From positions 496,001-560,000 of the forward strand of contig NZ_JASERL010000002.1 of the NCBI RefSeq assembly GCF_030766935.1: a stretch of 64,000 bases of DNA. The letters are read 5' to 3'. Position 1 is the first letter of the stretch. The number at the start of each line of letters is the position of its first letter. Under the pieces are notes generated by a model. The model was not told the DNA's origin, did not search any database, and saw only the letters and a list, made by a program, of their open reading frames with translations. Both the position numbers and the translations under genes were made by a program. Below are positions 1 through 9,726 of the stretch, in pieces. This DNA comes from Streptomyces sp. KL109B. GTDB lineage: Bacteria > Actinomycetota > Actinomycetes > Streptomycetales > Streptomycetaceae.

Positions 1-1173
1 GCCGCCCGACATGCAGTACGGGACGACGTGCCCTTCCGGCGCGAACTCCTCGACGGCCGCCCGCATCCGCGCGTACGTGGGCGAGTCGACCGGGGCCTGG
101 AGGGCGACCTCGCGGTGGTGGTACTCCCACGCCACGTCGGGCCCGGTGAGCCTGTCGAGGGTGGTCTTGAACTCGTCCTCGCCGCCCGGCAGATAGCGGC
201 CGTCGACGTACGCGACGGCCTCCCCCGGAATCACGTTGATCTTGTAACCGGCGGACAGCATCGTCGGGTTGGCGCTGCCCCTGACCGTCGGCTCGACCAG
301 GGCGGCGGCCGGGCCGAGGGCCGCGAGCAGCGCGTCGACGTCGAAGTCCGGCGCGTCCACGTCCGCCGGGATCCCGTACAGCGCGGCCATCTCGGTGAGC
401 GCGGCGCGCACGGTCGGGGTGAGCCGCACCGGCCACTCGTGCGCGTCGATGCGGGCGACGGCGGCGGCGAGCCTGCCGACCGCGTTGGCCTTGTTGACCT
501 TCGAGCCGTGGCCGGCCCTGCCGCGCGCGGTGAGCTTCAGCCAGCCGGTGCCGCGCTCCCCCGCCGCGATCGGGTACAGCTGCCTGCCGCCGCCGTCGTG
601 GAAGGTGAAGGCGCCCGACTCGCTGATGCCCTCCGTGCAGCCCTCGAAGAGGCCGGGGTGCTCGTCGGCGAGGAAACCGGAACCGTCCTCGGCGCTGGCC
701 TCCTCGTCGGCGGTGAAGGCGATGACGATGTCGCGCCGCGGCCGGAATCCGACGCGCGCCCACTGGCGTACGGTCGCGAGGATCATCGCGTCCATGTTCT
801 TCATGTCGACCGCGCCGCGCCCCCATACGACGCCGTCGCGCACCTCGCCGGAGAACGGGTGCACGCTCCAGTCGGCGGCCTCGGCCGGCACGACGTCCAG
901 GTGTCCGTGGACGAGCAGGGCGTCGGCGGTGGGGTCGGTGCCCTCGATGCGGGCGACGACATTGCCGCGGCCCGGGGTGCGCTCCAGGATCGTCGGCTTC
1001 AGGCCCGCCTCGGACAGCTTCTCCGCCGCGTACTCGGCGGCGGGCCGCTCCTTGCAGTCGCCGCCGCCGCGGTTGGTGGTGTCGATGCGGATCAGCTCGG
1101 AGGTGAAGGTCACGACCTCGTCGAGCGCCTGCTGGTCGACGGTCCCGAGGGGACCCACGGTCTGCTCAGCCAT
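1..1173 (-). CDS. M20/M25/M40 family metallopeptidase (partial, 3' end outside window)
   Basis: This is a zinc-dependent exopeptidase/deacylase of the M20 family (dipeptidase or acetylornithine-deacetylase type), expected to be cytoplasmic. Translating the minus strand from the ATG at 1173-1171 gives 391 codons that run off the window start, whereas the family is usually 430-450 residues. Metal-site motifs are visible: GHLDVVP (H91, D93), GAVDMK (D123) and TADEEAS (E157/E158, catalytic and bridging acids). The ATG overlaps the end of the M55 peptidase gene upstream by 8 bases, so the two are probably co-translated and act together in peptide or D-amino-acid peptide turnover. Substrate specificity cannot be read from the sequence. 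Confidence 0.9.
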   Translation of the reverse strand, partial: MAEQTVGPLGTVDQQALDEVVTFTSELIRIDTTNRGGGDCKERPAAEYAAEKLSEAGLKPTILERTPGRGNVVARIEGTDPTADALLVHGHLDVVPAEAADWSVHPFSGEVRDGVVWGRGAVDMKNMDAMILATVRQWARVGFRPRRDIVIAFTADEEASAEDGSGFLADEHPGLFEGCTEGISESGAFTFHDGGGRQLYPIAAGERGTGWLKLTARGRAGHGSKVNKANAVGRLAAAVARIDAHEWPVRLTPTVRAALTEMAALYGIPADVDAPDFDVDALLAALGPAAALVEPTVRGSANPTMLSAGYKINVIPGEAVAYVDGRYLPGGEDEFKTTLDRLTGPDVAWEYHHREVALQAPVDSPTYARMRAAVEEFAPEGHVVPYCMSGG

Positions 1174-1999
1174 ACTGTTCCTCCACCGCGGCCGAGGCGA
1201 TCGTGGTGACCGCCTTGAAGGTGCGGATGCCCTCGTACATGGTTTCGTGCGTGTACGCGATCCTGCGCTCGCCGATCCTGGTCACGCCCGGCACGACGGT
1301 CGACGCCATGGCGAGGTGCTCGGCGTCGAACTCCACCTGGACCGTGAACGGGCCCGCCTGCACCGGCTCGTGCCGCACCGCGATCGACGCGGCGTCCTTG
1401 GCGGCGGCCCGGATGTCGGCGGCGGTGCGCGCGGGGGTGCGGCACACGGCCGCGTACCGCGAGACGTGGTCCTTGACGGCGACCTTGCGGGCCTCGGGCG
1501 CGTACCCGAGCGCGTCGTCGCACGCGTGGTCGTCGCCGGTGACGAGGACGACGGGGACGCCGTACTCCGCCACCACGTGCGCGTTCAGAAGGCCCTCGCT
1601 CGCGCGCACATCGTTGATCCAGACGCCCGTGATCTGGTTCGCCAGGTAGGTGTGCGCGAGTACACCCTCCATTCCGGCGCCCGCGTGATAGCCGATGAAC
1701 GCTATGCCGTCGACGTCGCCGTGCTGGACGCCCTCCACCATGGACAGCGACTTATGGCGTCCGGTGAGCATCTCCACCCGCTCGTCGAGCTGTTCGAGCA
1801 GGAGGTTGCGCATCGTCCAGTGCGCCTCGTTGATCAGCACCTCGTCGGCGCCGCCGTCGAAGAAGCCGAGCGCCGCCGCGTTCACGTCCGACGTGAACAT
1901 GGAACGGCAGCGCTCCCACTGCGGGGTGCCGGGAAGGACGTCCGCGGGCCAGGTGACACCGGTCGCGCCTTCCATGTCGGCGCTGATGAGGATCTTCAT
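1166..1999 (-). CDS. M55 family D-aminopeptidase (DppA-like)
   Basis: 277 residues, near full length for the DppA family of self-compartmentalising zinc D-aminopeptidases, which remove N-terminal D-Ala/Gly from short peptides such as those from peptidoglycan. The family N-terminus SADMEGATG is present with metal ligands D8 and E10; H60 (in NEAH) and H105 (in GYHA) fit the remaining ligand positions. There is no signal peptide, so it is cytoplasmic. It overlaps the following M20 peptidase start by 8 bases; the pair looks like a small peptide-degradation operon. The upstream gap to the esterase gene is about 100 bases. Confidence 0.9.
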   Translation of the reverse strand: MKILISADMEGATGVTWPADVLPGTPQWERCRSMFTSDVNAAALGFFDGGADEVLINEAHWTMRNLLLEQLDERVEMLTGRHKSLSMVEGVQHGDVDGIAFIGYHAGAGMEGVLAHTYLANQITGVWINDVRASEGLLNAHVVAEYGVPVVLVTGDDHACDDALGYAPEARKVAVKDHVSRYAAVCRTPARTAADIRAAAKDAASIAVRHEPVQAGPFTVQVEFDAEHLAMASTVVPGVTRIGERRIAYTHETMYEGIRTFKAVTTIASAAVEEQYG

Positions 2000-2100
2000 G
2001 GCCAGAACCGTACGCGGATCCGGCCACGCGGCACCAGAGCTGTGGATAACTCCCAGTGGCGTAGACCAATTTCACACCCGGCTGGGCGAGTTCTCGCTCG

Positions 2101-3450
2101 TCAGCGCGTTGCGGCGGCCTCCGGAGCCGGTATGACCGGAGCCAGCATGGCCGCGAGCGCGTCGAGCAGCGCGCCGTGCCAGCACGCGTAGTCGTGGCCG
2201 CCGTTGAACTCCCGCAGGGTCACCGGGTGTCCGGCGGCGCGCAGCGTCTCGTGCATGGCGCGGCTGTAGCCGACCATCGGGCCCTCGTGGAGCCCCACGT
2301 CGAGATGCACGTTCAGCTCGCGCGGCCCGGCCTGCGCGTACCGCCCGACCAGCCAGGGCTCGCCGACGACCGGGGTCTGCGGCACGCCGCCCACAGGCAG
2401 TCCGGGGTGCCACCACAGGGAAGGCGACTGCGCGAGTACGTTGCCGAACCGCTCGGCCCGCACCAGGCCCGCGTACAGCGCGGTGAGCCCGCCGAGGCTC
2501 TGACCGGCGACGACCGTGCGGCGCGGGTCGGTGGTGAGCGGCCAGCGACCCGCGGCCCACGGCAGTACGTCGTCCGCGAGGAACGAGACGTAGGAGTCGC
2601 GGGCGCCCATCTCGCGCCAGCGGGTGGCGTTGTCGACGGAGTCGGGGGCGAGCACGATCAGCGGCGGGAGCGTCCCGTCGGCGATCAGCGCGTCCAGGGT
2701 GTCCTGGAGACCCATGCCGCCGAGCCACATGTCGCCGTCGCCGAGGACGAGGACGGGCAGGTCGCGGTGGCCCGCGGCCGTTCCCGGGGGGAGGTACACC
2801 CAGACGTCGCGTGCCGTGCCGAGGGCGGGGCTGTCCACGCGATGGCGTTCCACTCGGCCGTGGGGTGCCTCGGCGGTGCGCCCTTCCCAGGGCTGCGGGG
2901 GCGCGTCCGGGAGCGCGAACACCGAGCAGTCGGGGCCGCCCCAACGGGTGGGTATGGTGCGGGAGTTGAGCGGGTCGGGTGCGGCGTACCGCTGGAGGGT
3001 GCGCAGGAATTCCTGGAGCCGGGCGGGGTCCGCCGGGGGTTCACCGGTGGAGATGTCGGCGGCGATGCGGTACGCGCCGCGGTGGTCGGCGCGCAGCCGG
3101 AAGCCGAGGTGCCAGATGTCGGTGCCGGGGATGTGGCGCAGGAGGGCGTCGGCGAGGCGGGCGCGGTCGGTGAGGCGGTTGGAGAAGAGGAGGACGTGGC
3201 GGGTGGTGCGGTGGCCGCGGTAGAGGAAGGTGAGCGTGTGGTAGCCGGGGGCGTCCTCGACGGGTTCGACGAGGGGGGCTCCGAGGCGGGTGGCGTCCGC
3301 CCAGAACGCGTTGACCAGCGCCTCGCGGTGGGGTGCGTCCGCGTCTGCCAGGTCGGCGAGGAGGCGGGTGACGCGGGGGCCGGTGGTGGGGTGTGGGCGG
3401 ACGGCCTCCGACACCCAGGACAGGTCGGACGACACCGTTGGGGCCTGCAT
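2101..3450 (-). CDS. fes: enterochelin esterase-like siderophore esterase
   Basis: 449-residue protein with an N-terminal enterochelin-esterase domain (about 30-170) and a C-terminal alpha/beta-hydrolase esterase domain. The nucleophile motif GQSLGG and the C-terminal catalytic histidine motif GGHDYACW are clear. The family hydrolyses tri-catecholate or related ferric siderophores in the cytoplasm to release iron. The start at 3450 follows an iron-box palindrome at 3492-3510, which strongly supports iron (DmdR/IdeR) repression and the role. No siderophore synthesis or uptake genes adjoin it, so the natural substrate (own or stolen siderophore) is unknown. Confidence 0.9.
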   Translation of the reverse strand: MQAPTVSSDLSWVSEAVRPHPTTGPRVTRLLADLADADAPHREALVNAFWADATRLGAPLVEPVEDAPGYHTLTFLYRGHRTTRHVLLFSNRLTDRARLADALLRHIPGTDIWHLGFRLRADHRGAYRIAADISTGEPPADPARLQEFLRTLQRYAAPDPLNSRTIPTRWGGPDCSVFALPDAPPQPWEGRTAEAPHGRVERHRVDSPALGTARDVWVYLPPGTAAGHRDLPVLVLGDGDMWLGGMGLQDTLDALIADGTLPPLIVLAPDSVDNATRWREMGARDSYVSFLADDVLPWAAGRWPLTTDPRRTVVAGQSLGGLTALYAGLVRAERFGNVLAQSPSLWWHPGLPVGGVPQTPVVGEPWLVGRYAQAGPRELNVHLDVGLHEGPMVGYSRAMHETLRAAGHPVTLREFNGGHDYACWHGALLDALAAMLAPVIPAPEAAATR

Positions 3451-3483
3451 CGCCCACCACTTCCCTACGTCGCGCTCGGCTTA

Positions 3484-3518
3484 CGGTTGACTTAGCTTAG
3501 CCTAAGCTAAGTCAACCG
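3484..3518 (-). promoter_or_regulatory. iron box (DmdR/IdeR operator) of the esterase gene
   Basis: A perfect 35-bp palindrome (17-base arms around 3501). Its centre, 3492-3510, read on the minus strand is TTAGCTTAGGCTAAGCTAA, 17/19 to the actinobacterial iron-box consensus TTAGGTTAGGCTAACCTAA. A TTGACT that could be a -35 lies inside the palindrome, so repressor binding would occlude the promoter of the esterase gene about 35 bases downstream. Confidence 0.9.
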
Positions 3519-3546
3519 GAGATTGGTGTCACCGGCGCCGGGGTTG

Positions 3547-3600
3547 ACGCCTCGGGGCTCTGCCCCGGACCCCGCTGCTCAATCGCCGCAGGGGCTCAAT
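3547..3600. repeat. dispersed GC-rich intergenic element, copy 1
   Basis: About 54 bp containing a GGGGC-tct-GCCCC hairpin, then CGGACCCCG and CTCAATCGCCG. It lies between the esterase gene and the 3' end of the minus-strand methyltransferase and contributes the methyltransferase stop codon (3596-3598). Near-identical copies occur at 7026, 24141, 45287, 47370 and 47441. A terminator-like role is inferred; there is no U-tract. Confidence 0.8.
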
Positions 3601-4339
3601 ATGCCCGCACATCCTCAGATGCCCGTCCCACCACCAGCCACCTCGACGGCAGCTCGATACGCATGCCGTCCGGGGAGAAGTCCGTCGTCACCAGGGGGAG
3701 CTCGCCGGACGCGAGGACGGTGAGGCCGGCCGTCGCCGCGTACTCGGGGATCGCCTCGTCGGAGACCTCGCCGGGGGCGATGCCGTGCGAGAAGACCTCG
3801 CCCAGTTTGGGTGGCGGTCCGGCCGGGGCCGTCGCGAGTTCTTCCAGGATGGGGCGCGCCCGCTCCGACAGTTCGACGACGAAGCCCCGGCCGCGCTCGC
3901 CGACGAGGACCGCTATCGCGTCGAGGAGCGACTGCCGGTCGACGGGCTCGCACTGGTGCAGCACGCCCCGCATATAGACGTTCACGTCACCCAACTCGGC
4001 GTGCAGCGAACCCATTTGGTCCTTGTCGGTGGCGTCGAGCTCCCGGTAGTCGGCCTGCCCGGCGAGGTCGGCCGCGCGGGCCCGGCCGATGGCGGCGGCC
4101 GACAGGTCGGCGCCGACGACTCTCGGGTAGCGGTCGGCGATGAAGCGGGTCTGTGTGCCGTTGCCGCAGCCCAGGTCGACGACCGGCAGCCCCGGCGCCG
4201 CCAACTCCGGTTCGTACAGGGCGAGGTGGAGCCCCGCGGTGAGCGCGGGCTCGGAGTCCCAGAAGACTCCGCCCTGCTCCGTCGAGGCGTCCTCCCAGAA
4301 GCTCTCCCACGCTTCTTTGTAGCGTTCGCTGACGCTCAT
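3596..4339 (-). CDS. class I SAM-dependent methyltransferase
   Basis: 247 residues with a Rossmann methyltransferase core: motif I VVDLGCGNGT (about 53-62), acidic motif VVGADLS (about 74-80), and post-motif YRELDATD. This identifies a small-molecule or unknown-substrate methyltransferase in the cytoplasm; the substrate is not recognisable. It is monocistronic between the iron-regulated esterase and the phosphatase gene. The last codons and stop lie in the dispersed repeat, suggesting the element was placed, or kept, at the gene end. It could be annotated as a trans-aconitate-type or UbiE-like enzyme, but nothing decides this. Confidence 0.85.
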   Translation of the reverse strand: MSVSERYKEAWESFWEDASTEQGGVFWDSEPALTAGLHLALYEPELAAPGLPVVDLGCGNGTQTRFIADRYPRVVGADLSAAAIGRARAADLAGQADYRELDATDKDQMGSLHAELGDVNVYMRGVLHQCEPVDRQSLLDAIAVLVGERGRGFVVELSERARPILEELATAPAGPPPKLGEVFSHGIAPGEVSDEAIPEYAATAGLTVLASGELPLVTTDFSPDGMRIELPSRWLVVGRASEDVRAY

Positions 4340-4424
4340 GGAACCCTCCCCAGGGTGCGGCGACCGAGATGTCAGATCGGTCTACCGCGCCAGGGTGTGC
4401 CCCACAAGCACGCCGCCCACACCT

Positions 4425-6899
4425 TCACCGGGGCGACGCGCTCAGTTCGAACCAGACCGTCTTGCCCGTCGCGGTGCGGCTCGTCCCCCACGCGCGCGCG
4501 AGGCGCGCCACGACGCGCAGACCGCGCCCGAACTCGTCGCCCGGCCCCGCGTTGAGCAGCGTCGGCAGCGCGTGCTCGGTGTCCTCGACCTCGCACAGCA
4601 GCGTCCCTGAGCGCACCAGGCGCAGCTGTACGGGGCCGCCACTCGCATGCCGTACGGCATTGCCGACGAGTTCGCTCACGATCAGCTCGGCGGTGTCCGC
4701 GATACCCAACAGGCCCCACCGGCCCAGCTGTTCGCGGACGAGGGCACGCGCGCGTGGCACCTCGGTGGGCTCCGGGGCGAGCGTCCAGTGGGCGACGTCG
4801 TCGCTCTCGAATCCGTTGAGCCGGGCCAGCAGCAGCGCCACGTCGTCCTTGCGGCCGCCGCGGGTCGCGAGGGAGCGGATGATGGTGTCGCAGGCGTCGT
4901 CCATGGAGGCGGCCGGGTGGGCGGCGGACTCGCAGAGCGTCGCGAGGCCCACGCCGATGTCCTCGCCGCGCACCTCGACGAGGCCGTCCGTGCACATCAC
5001 CAGGCGGTCGCCGGGCGCGACCGGGATCCGTACGGACTCGAAGGGCACGCCGCCGACTCCGATGGGGGCGCCCGTGGGCAGTTCGAGGAGTTCGCTGCCG
5101 CCGTCGGCGGCCCGTACGAGCACCGGCGGGATGTGTCCGGCGTTGGCGAGGTGCAGTTCGCCCTCGATGGGGTCGTAGACCGCGTAGAGGCAGGTGGCGA
5201 GGTAGTTGTCGCCGAGGCGCTGCGCCAAGTCGTCCAGATTGCGCAGGAGTTGGGCCGGGGGCAGATCGAGGGCCGCCATCGTCTGGACGGCGGTGCGCAA
5301 CTGGCCCATCATCGCCGCCGAGTTGAGGCCGTGCCCCATGACGTCGCCGACGACGAGCGCCGTACGCGCGCCGGGCAGCTTGATGGAGTCGAACCAGTCG
5401 CCGCCGACCCGCCCCAGCAAGGTCCCCGGCAGGTACCGGGTGGCGATGTCGCAGCCCGGCATGTGCGGCTCGATCTGCGGCAGCATGCTGTCCTGGAGCG
5501 TCTCCGCGACGGCCTCCTGGTACGTGTACATGCGCGCGTTGTCGAGTACGAGGCCTGCGCGCGCCGCGAGTTCGGCGCCGGTCGCGCGGTCCATGTCGTT
5601 GAAGACGGGGCGCTCCTGGTGGCGGAGCAGGATCATGAAGCCGAGGACAACGTTCCGTGCCTTGAGGGGCACGACCAGCATCGAGCGGTGGTTGATCAGC
5701 GGGCGGATGTCGCGCTTCTCGAACTGCGAGGCGATCGCGTTCCCCATCTCCTCCGAGATGTACGGCACGAGGACCGGGTCGCCGCTGGTCATGCACTGGA
5801 AGAACGGGGTGTGCACCGGGAACGGCATGGACTCGCCGACCGGTACGACATCGTCCCAGCGGCCCGGTTCGTCGGTGTGCTCCAGCGCGACGCGGTGCCA
5901 CATGGTGGTGGCGTCGGGGGCGCCCTCCGGGAAACCCTCGCCCGCGACGACCTGCTCGCGCAGATACGTGCCCGCCACGTCGGTGAAGCGGGGGACGACG
6001 GCGCGGCTCACCTCGACGATGGTGCGGGAGAGGTCGAGGGACGAACCGATGCGGCCGCTCACCTCGTTGAGGAATTCGAGGCGGTCACGGACGGCGGCGT
6101 ATTCGAGGTCCTCTGCGGTGTCGCCGGTGTCGCCGGTGTCGACGGTGTCGACGGTGTCGGTGATGGCGGCGGCGTCCGAGTCGTCGAGGGGTGCGCGTGG
6201 GGACGGTACGCCGAGCGCGGTGGCGCGGGCGGCCTCGGCGCGGCGGGCCTTGCGTTCCGTACGCCGGGACACGCCCCAGTCGGCGGTGACGGGGACGCGG
6301 TCGTGCTGGCTGAACTCCAGGACCGGGTAGCCGAGTTCGAGCACCTGAGAGACGATGCGGGCACTTTCGGCGACGCTCATGCTCGGCAGGATCTCGGGGA
6401 GCCGGTGGGCGAGTTCCTCGGCGGCCGGGAAGTCCGTGTGCAGGGCGAAGGCGGGGGTGATGCGCTCCGTTTCCGGCGATTCCCCGTCGCTGCCGCTGTC
6501 CATGCCGGTGTCGGTGTCGGTGCCGCTGGTCAGCTTGCGGGCGTCTGCCGCCAGTACGAGCAGGCGTTCCGGGCCCGGTCCTACGAGGGGGTACGCCCAC
6601 CAGAGCACGTCGATGCGGTCGCGGGGGCCCGCACTGGTGTCGAGGCGGGCGCGGCCCGAGGCCGGGTAGGAGAGCCGGCCGTCGAGCGACTCCTCCAAGT
6701 CGTGCGGGGCGGGGTCCTCTTCGGGCAGGGCGCCGGTTACGGGGAGCAGGTCGGCGGCGGGGCGGCCCACCGCGTCTTCCTTGGGCGGGCCGAAGAGGCG
6801 GCGGGCGCCGCTGCTCCAGTGCGAGACGCGGCCGGTGTGGTCGACCACCACGACCGCGAGCGGGACGCGGCCCTGCGGGGCTTGACCGGTGCCGTGCAT
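4425..6899 (-). CDS. PAS/GAF/SpoIIE-type PP2C phosphatase with C-terminal anti-sigma-like ATPase
   Basis: 824-residue multidomain signalling protein. Order: PAS-like sensor (about 10-110), low-complexity linker, GAF (about 275-450), SpoIIE-type PPM phosphatase (about 465-690; GGDWFD, GDVMGHG, TDGLVE and KDDVALL metal motifs) and a GHKL/HATPase_c domain (about 705-820; N-box ELVGNAVRHA). Such proteins control partner-switching through anti-sigma-factor antagonists, combining RsbU-like phosphatase with RsbW-like kinase activity; Streptomyces have dozens. No cognate sigma or antagonist gene is adjacent, so the partner is unknown. The linker before the GAF domain contains a 9-bp tandem repeat encoding VDTVDTGDTGDT. 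Confidence 0.92.
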   Translation of the reverse strand: MHGTGQAPQGRVPLAVVVVDHTGRVSHWSSGARRLFGPPKEDAVGRPAADLLPVTGALPEEDPAPHDLEESLDGRLSYPASGRARLDTSAGPRDRIDVLWWAYPLVGPGPERLLVLAADARKLTSGTDTDTGMDSGSDGESPETERITPAFALHTDFPAAEELAHRLPEILPSMSVAESARIVSQVLELGYPVLEFSQHDRVPVTADWGVSRRTERKARRAEAARATALGVPSPRAPLDDSDAAAITDTVDTVDTGDTGDTAEDLEYAAVRDRLEFLNEVSGRIGSSLDLSRTIVEVSRAVVPRFTDVAGTYLREQVVAGEGFPEGAPDATTMWHRVALEHTDEPGRWDDVVPVGESMPFPVHTPFFQCMTSGDPVLVPYISEEMGNAIASQFEKRDIRPLINHRSMLVVPLKARNVVLGFMILLRHQERPVFNDMDRATGAELAARAGLVLDNARMYTYQEAVAETLQDSMLPQIEPHMPGCDIATRYLPGTLLGRVGGDWFDSIKLPGARTALVVGDVMGHGLNSAAMMGQLRTAVQTMAALDLPPAQLLRNLDDLAQRLGDNYLATCLYAVYDPIEGELHLANAGHIPPVLVRAADGGSELLELPTGAPIGVGGVPFESVRIPVAPGDRLVMCTDGLVEVRGEDIGVGLATLCESAAHPAASMDDACDTIIRSLATRGGRKDDVALLLARLNGFESDDVAHWTLAPEPTEVPRARALVREQLGRWGLLGIADTAELIVSELVGNAVRHASGGPVQLRLVRSGTLLCEVEDTEHALPTLLNAGPGDEFGRGLRVVARLARAWGTSRTATGKTVWFELSASPR
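6117..6160. repeat. 9-bp tandem repeat inside the phosphatase gene
   Basis: About four and a half copies of a GGTGTCGCC/GGTGTCGAC unit, encoding a TVDTGDT-like acidic linker between the PAS and GAF parts. The unit is a multiple of three, so copy changes would keep the frame. Confidence 0.85.
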
Positions 6900-7025
6900 C
6901 GCCGCGTTCCTTTCCTCCGGCGCGACCGGGGGTGTGCGCCGCCTCTCTCCACGGTACGGCTCCGCCGGATTGCGGGTGGCGGCTTACGGTGAATTGGCGT
7001 GCGCCCCTTGACGTCCACCGTTCCT

Positions 7026-7079
7026 ACGCCTCGGGGCTCCGCCCCGGACCCCGCTCCTCAATCGCCGGAGGGGCTCAAT
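7026..7079. repeat. dispersed GC-rich intergenic element, copy 2
   Basis: Starts ACGCCTCGGGGCTCCGCCCC and ends GGAGGGGCTCAAT, differing from copy 1 at a few positions. The first hairpin is GGGGC-tcc-GCCCC. It sits 10 bases beyond the stop codon of the minus-strand exporter gene and before the phosphatase gene promoter region. Same orientation as the other five copies. Confidence 0.8.
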
Positions 7080-7089
7080 GAATCGGGGG

Positions 7090-9540
7090 TCAGTCCTCGT
7101 GGCCGAGTTGGAGGTCGCGTTCGGTGCGGCCGCCTCCGGCGACCTGGAGGACGGTGGCCACCGGAGGGTAGCCCGCCGCGATCACCGTGTATTCGCCGGA
7201 GGCCAGGTCGACGAAGCGGAAGGTGCCGTCGGGGCCTGTGGTCAGGGTGTCGACGACATTGCCCGCTACGTCGAGGAGGGTGACGCGTGCGTCCTCGACC
7301 GGGCGGCCGCCACCCGCCCGCACCGTGCCGCGCAGCACCGCGCCGCCCGCGAGCTCCACGTCCTGGCGGGTCTCACGGGAGGCCATCACCGTGACCGGGA
7401 GCGCGGCGGGCCGGAACGCCGGGGCGCTGGCGGCGAGGGTGTACTCGCCGGCCACCAACTCCGTGATGACGTACGTGCCTTCGCGGCCGCTGCGGGTCGT
7501 CGCGACGACTTCGCCGTGCACGTTCGTGAGCGTGACGATCGCTTCGCGTACGGGTGTTCCGTCCGCCGTGACGACCGAACCGGCCAGGCGGCCCGCGCCG
7601 CCGAGCACCACGTCGAGGTCGACCGGGCGCTCGCCCACCGTGACCGTCACGGCCTGCGGCTGGTGGCCGCCCGCCGCCGCGATCAGGACGTACGAGCCGG
7701 TGCCGGGCGTCGCGAGCGCGTACCGCCCGTCGTCGCCGCTCGCGCCCCGGCCGATCTGGGAGCCGCCGACATCGATGAGGGTGAGGGCCGCGCGCGGCAC
7801 CGGCGTGCCGTCGGAGTGCCGTACGGTCCCGCAGACCGGGACCCCGGCGCCGTACGCGGCGGTGCCGGGGCGCTCCTGGGACGGGATGGCGTGGGTCTCG
7901 GAGGCGGCGGAACTGGACAAGAGGGGTGTCTCCTTGAGGAAGAAGGCGAGGAGCAGGCCGAGGACGAGGACCGGCACCAGGTAGAGGAAGATCCGGGGCA
8001 TCGCGTCGGCGTACGCCTCGATGTACGGGGTGCGCAGCGCCTGTGGCATCGCGTGCACGAGCTGCGGGGTGATGGATTCGGCGTCCGGTACGTCCGCACC
8101 GGTCGGAACCCGGTCGGCGAGCGCGTCCGTGAGGCGGTTCGCGAAGAGCGTGCCGAAGATCGCGGCGCCGACGCTGCCGCCGATCTGCCGGAAGTAGTTG
8201 TTGGCGCTGGTGGCGGTGCCGAGGTCGGATGCGCGTACGGAGTTCTGCACGGCGAGGACGAGGACCGGCATGATGAGGCCGATGCCCGCGCCCAACACCG
8301 CCATGTAGACGCTGTATTCGAGGCGCGGAGTGTCTGCTTCGAGGCGGGAGAGCAAGTACATGCCTGCCGTCGAGAGCGCGCCGCCGAGGATCGGGTAGAT
8401 CTTGTACTTGCCTGTGTGGCTGATGAGTTGGCCGGAGACGATCGACGCTCCGACGACGCCGCCCATCATGGGCAGCATCAGCAGGCCCGATTCCGTGGCC
8501 GACGCGCCGTCGACCATCTGGAGGAACGTCGGCAGATAGCTCGCCGCGCCGAACAGCGCCACACCCACGACCATGCCGACGAGCCCGCTGACGTTGAAGA
8601 CGGAGTCGCGGAACAGGCGCAGCGGGATGAGGGGTTCGGCGGCGAAGCGTTCCGCGAGGAGGAAGAGGAGGGTCGAGGCGAGGGCGCCCGCGCCGAGGGC
8701 GATGATGACGCGGTCGTTCCATTCGTATTCGGTGCCGCCCCAACTGGTCAGCAGGACCAGGCAGGTTGAGGCCGCCGTCAGCAACAGGGCGCCCAGGACG
8801 TCGAGTCGGGGCTTGCGCGTCGGCTTGGGGAGTTTGAGGACGACCGCCGTCACGGCCAGCGTCACCAGGCCGAACGGGACGTTGAAGTAGAAGCACCAGC
8901 GCCACGACAGGTGGTCGGTGAAGTAGCCGCCGAGCAGCGGGCCCGCGACCGAGGCGAGGCCGAACGCGGCGCCGATCAGGCCCATGTAGCGGCCTCGTTC
9001 GCGCGGCGGCACGATGTCGCCGATGATGGCCTGTACGCCGATCATGAGGCCGCCCGCGCCGACGCCCTGGAGGGCGCGGAACGCGATGAGTTGGTCCATC
9101 GTCTGCGCGCGGCCCGCGAGCGCGGAGCCGATGACGAAGACGACGATGGCGAACTGGAAGACGCCCTTGCGGCCGAAGAGGTCACCGAGCTTTCCGTAGA
9201 TCGGCAGGCCGACGGTGGAGGTCAGCAGGTAGGCGGTGATCGCCCAGGACATCTTGTCGAGTCCGTGCAGCTCACCGACGATCTTCGGGAGCGCGGTGGC
9301 GACGATCATCTGCTCGAGCGCGGCGAGCAGCAGCGCCAGCATCAGGCCGAGGAAGACCATGCGGACGCGGCGCGGGCTGAGCCCGTGGTCGGGCAACGGG
9401 GGTGGCTCGGCGGCCTGTTGGGGTTCGGGCGCGGAGTCGGGGTCCGGCGCGGGGGCCTGCACCGGCCCCTCGTCCGACTCGACCGACTCGACCGACTCGA
9501 TCGACCTGACCGACTCGGTCACCAGCGTCGTCGTGCCCAC
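7090..9540 (-). CDS. DHA2-family MFS multidrug exporter fused to three carboxypeptidase-regulatory-like domains
   Basis: 816 residues starting at GTG 9540. Residues 1-60 are disordered and include a repeat-encoded [10 protein letters not shown] segment. Residues about 61-550 form a 14-helix EmrB/QacA-type transporter with the MFS signature around GDLFGRK (proton-coupled drug efflux at the membrane). After the last helix come three consecutive beta-sandwich repeats (about 570-645, 648-725, 730-810), each with the G-x-V-x-x-x-G-x-P-V-x-x-A start and G-x-Y/F turn typical of CarboxypepD_reg/SdrD-B-like domains. Plain DHA2 exporters are about 480-530 residues, so this is a genuine C-terminal extension. 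Drug specificity is unknown. Confidence 0.93.
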   Translation of the reverse strand: MGTTTLVTESVRSIESVESVESDEGPVQAPAPDPDSAPEPQQAAEPPPLPDHGLSPRRVRMVFLGLMLALLLAALEQMIVATALPKIVGELHGLDKMSWAITAYLLTSTVGLPIYGKLGDLFGRKGVFQFAIVVFVIGSALAGRAQTMDQLIAFRALQGVGAGGLMIGVQAIIGDIVPPRERGRYMGLIGAAFGLASVAGPLLGGYFTDHLSWRWCFYFNVPFGLVTLAVTAVVLKLPKPTRKPRLDVLGALLLTAASTCLVLLTSWGGTEYEWNDRVIIALGAGALASTLLFLLAERFAAEPLIPLRLFRDSVFNVSGLVGMVVGVALFGAASYLPTFLQMVDGASATESGLLMLPMMGGVVGASIVSGQLISHTGKYKIYPILGGALSTAGMYLLSRLEADTPRLEYSVYMAVLGAGIGLIMPVLVLAVQNSVRASDLGTATSANNYFRQIGGSVGAAIFGTLFANRLTDALADRVPTGADVPDAESITPQLVHAMPQALRTPYIEAYADAMPRIFLYLVPVLVLGLLLAFFLKETPLLSSSAASETHAIPSQERPGTAAYGAGVPVCGTVRHSDGTPVPRAALTLIDVGGSQIGRGASGDDGRYALATPGTGSYVLIAAAGGHQPQAVTVTVGERPVDLDVVLGGAGRLAGSVVTADGTPVREAIVTLTNVHGEVVATTRSGREGTYVITELVAGEYTLAASAPAFRPAALPVTVMASRETRQDVELAGGAVLRGTVRAGGGRPVEDARVTLLDVAGNVVDTLTTGPDGTFRFVDLASGEYTVIAAGYPPVATVLQVAGGGRTERDLQLGHED
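9473..9520. repeat. 9-bp tandem repeat in the exporter N-terminus
   Basis: Repeated GACTCGACC units (two exact, flanked by diverged ones) encode [10 protein letters not shown] near residue 12-24 of the exporter. One of several in-frame repeats near gene starts in this window. Confidence 0.8.
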
Positions 9541-9726
9541 CTGCAGCTCCCCTCGTCACCCTTGCGCCGCACATTTCTCGCATTACGCGACAACAGGGGG
9601 CAAGCGGGACGAGGCGCCTCTCAGGTGGGCTTGATCGACGTATTGGCCGGTAGGAGCCCTACGGCGTACAACGACGCCGGAACGAGAACCACTCGAAACG
9701 GTGAGCGGTGCGGTGGTGACGCTTCG

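Noticed and set aside
2176..6992. Very long open frames antisense to the esterase and phosphatase genes
   Set aside because: They are Arg/Pro/Gly/Val-rich, lack any domain, and mirror the codon bias of the real genes on the other strand; typical of GC-rich DNA.
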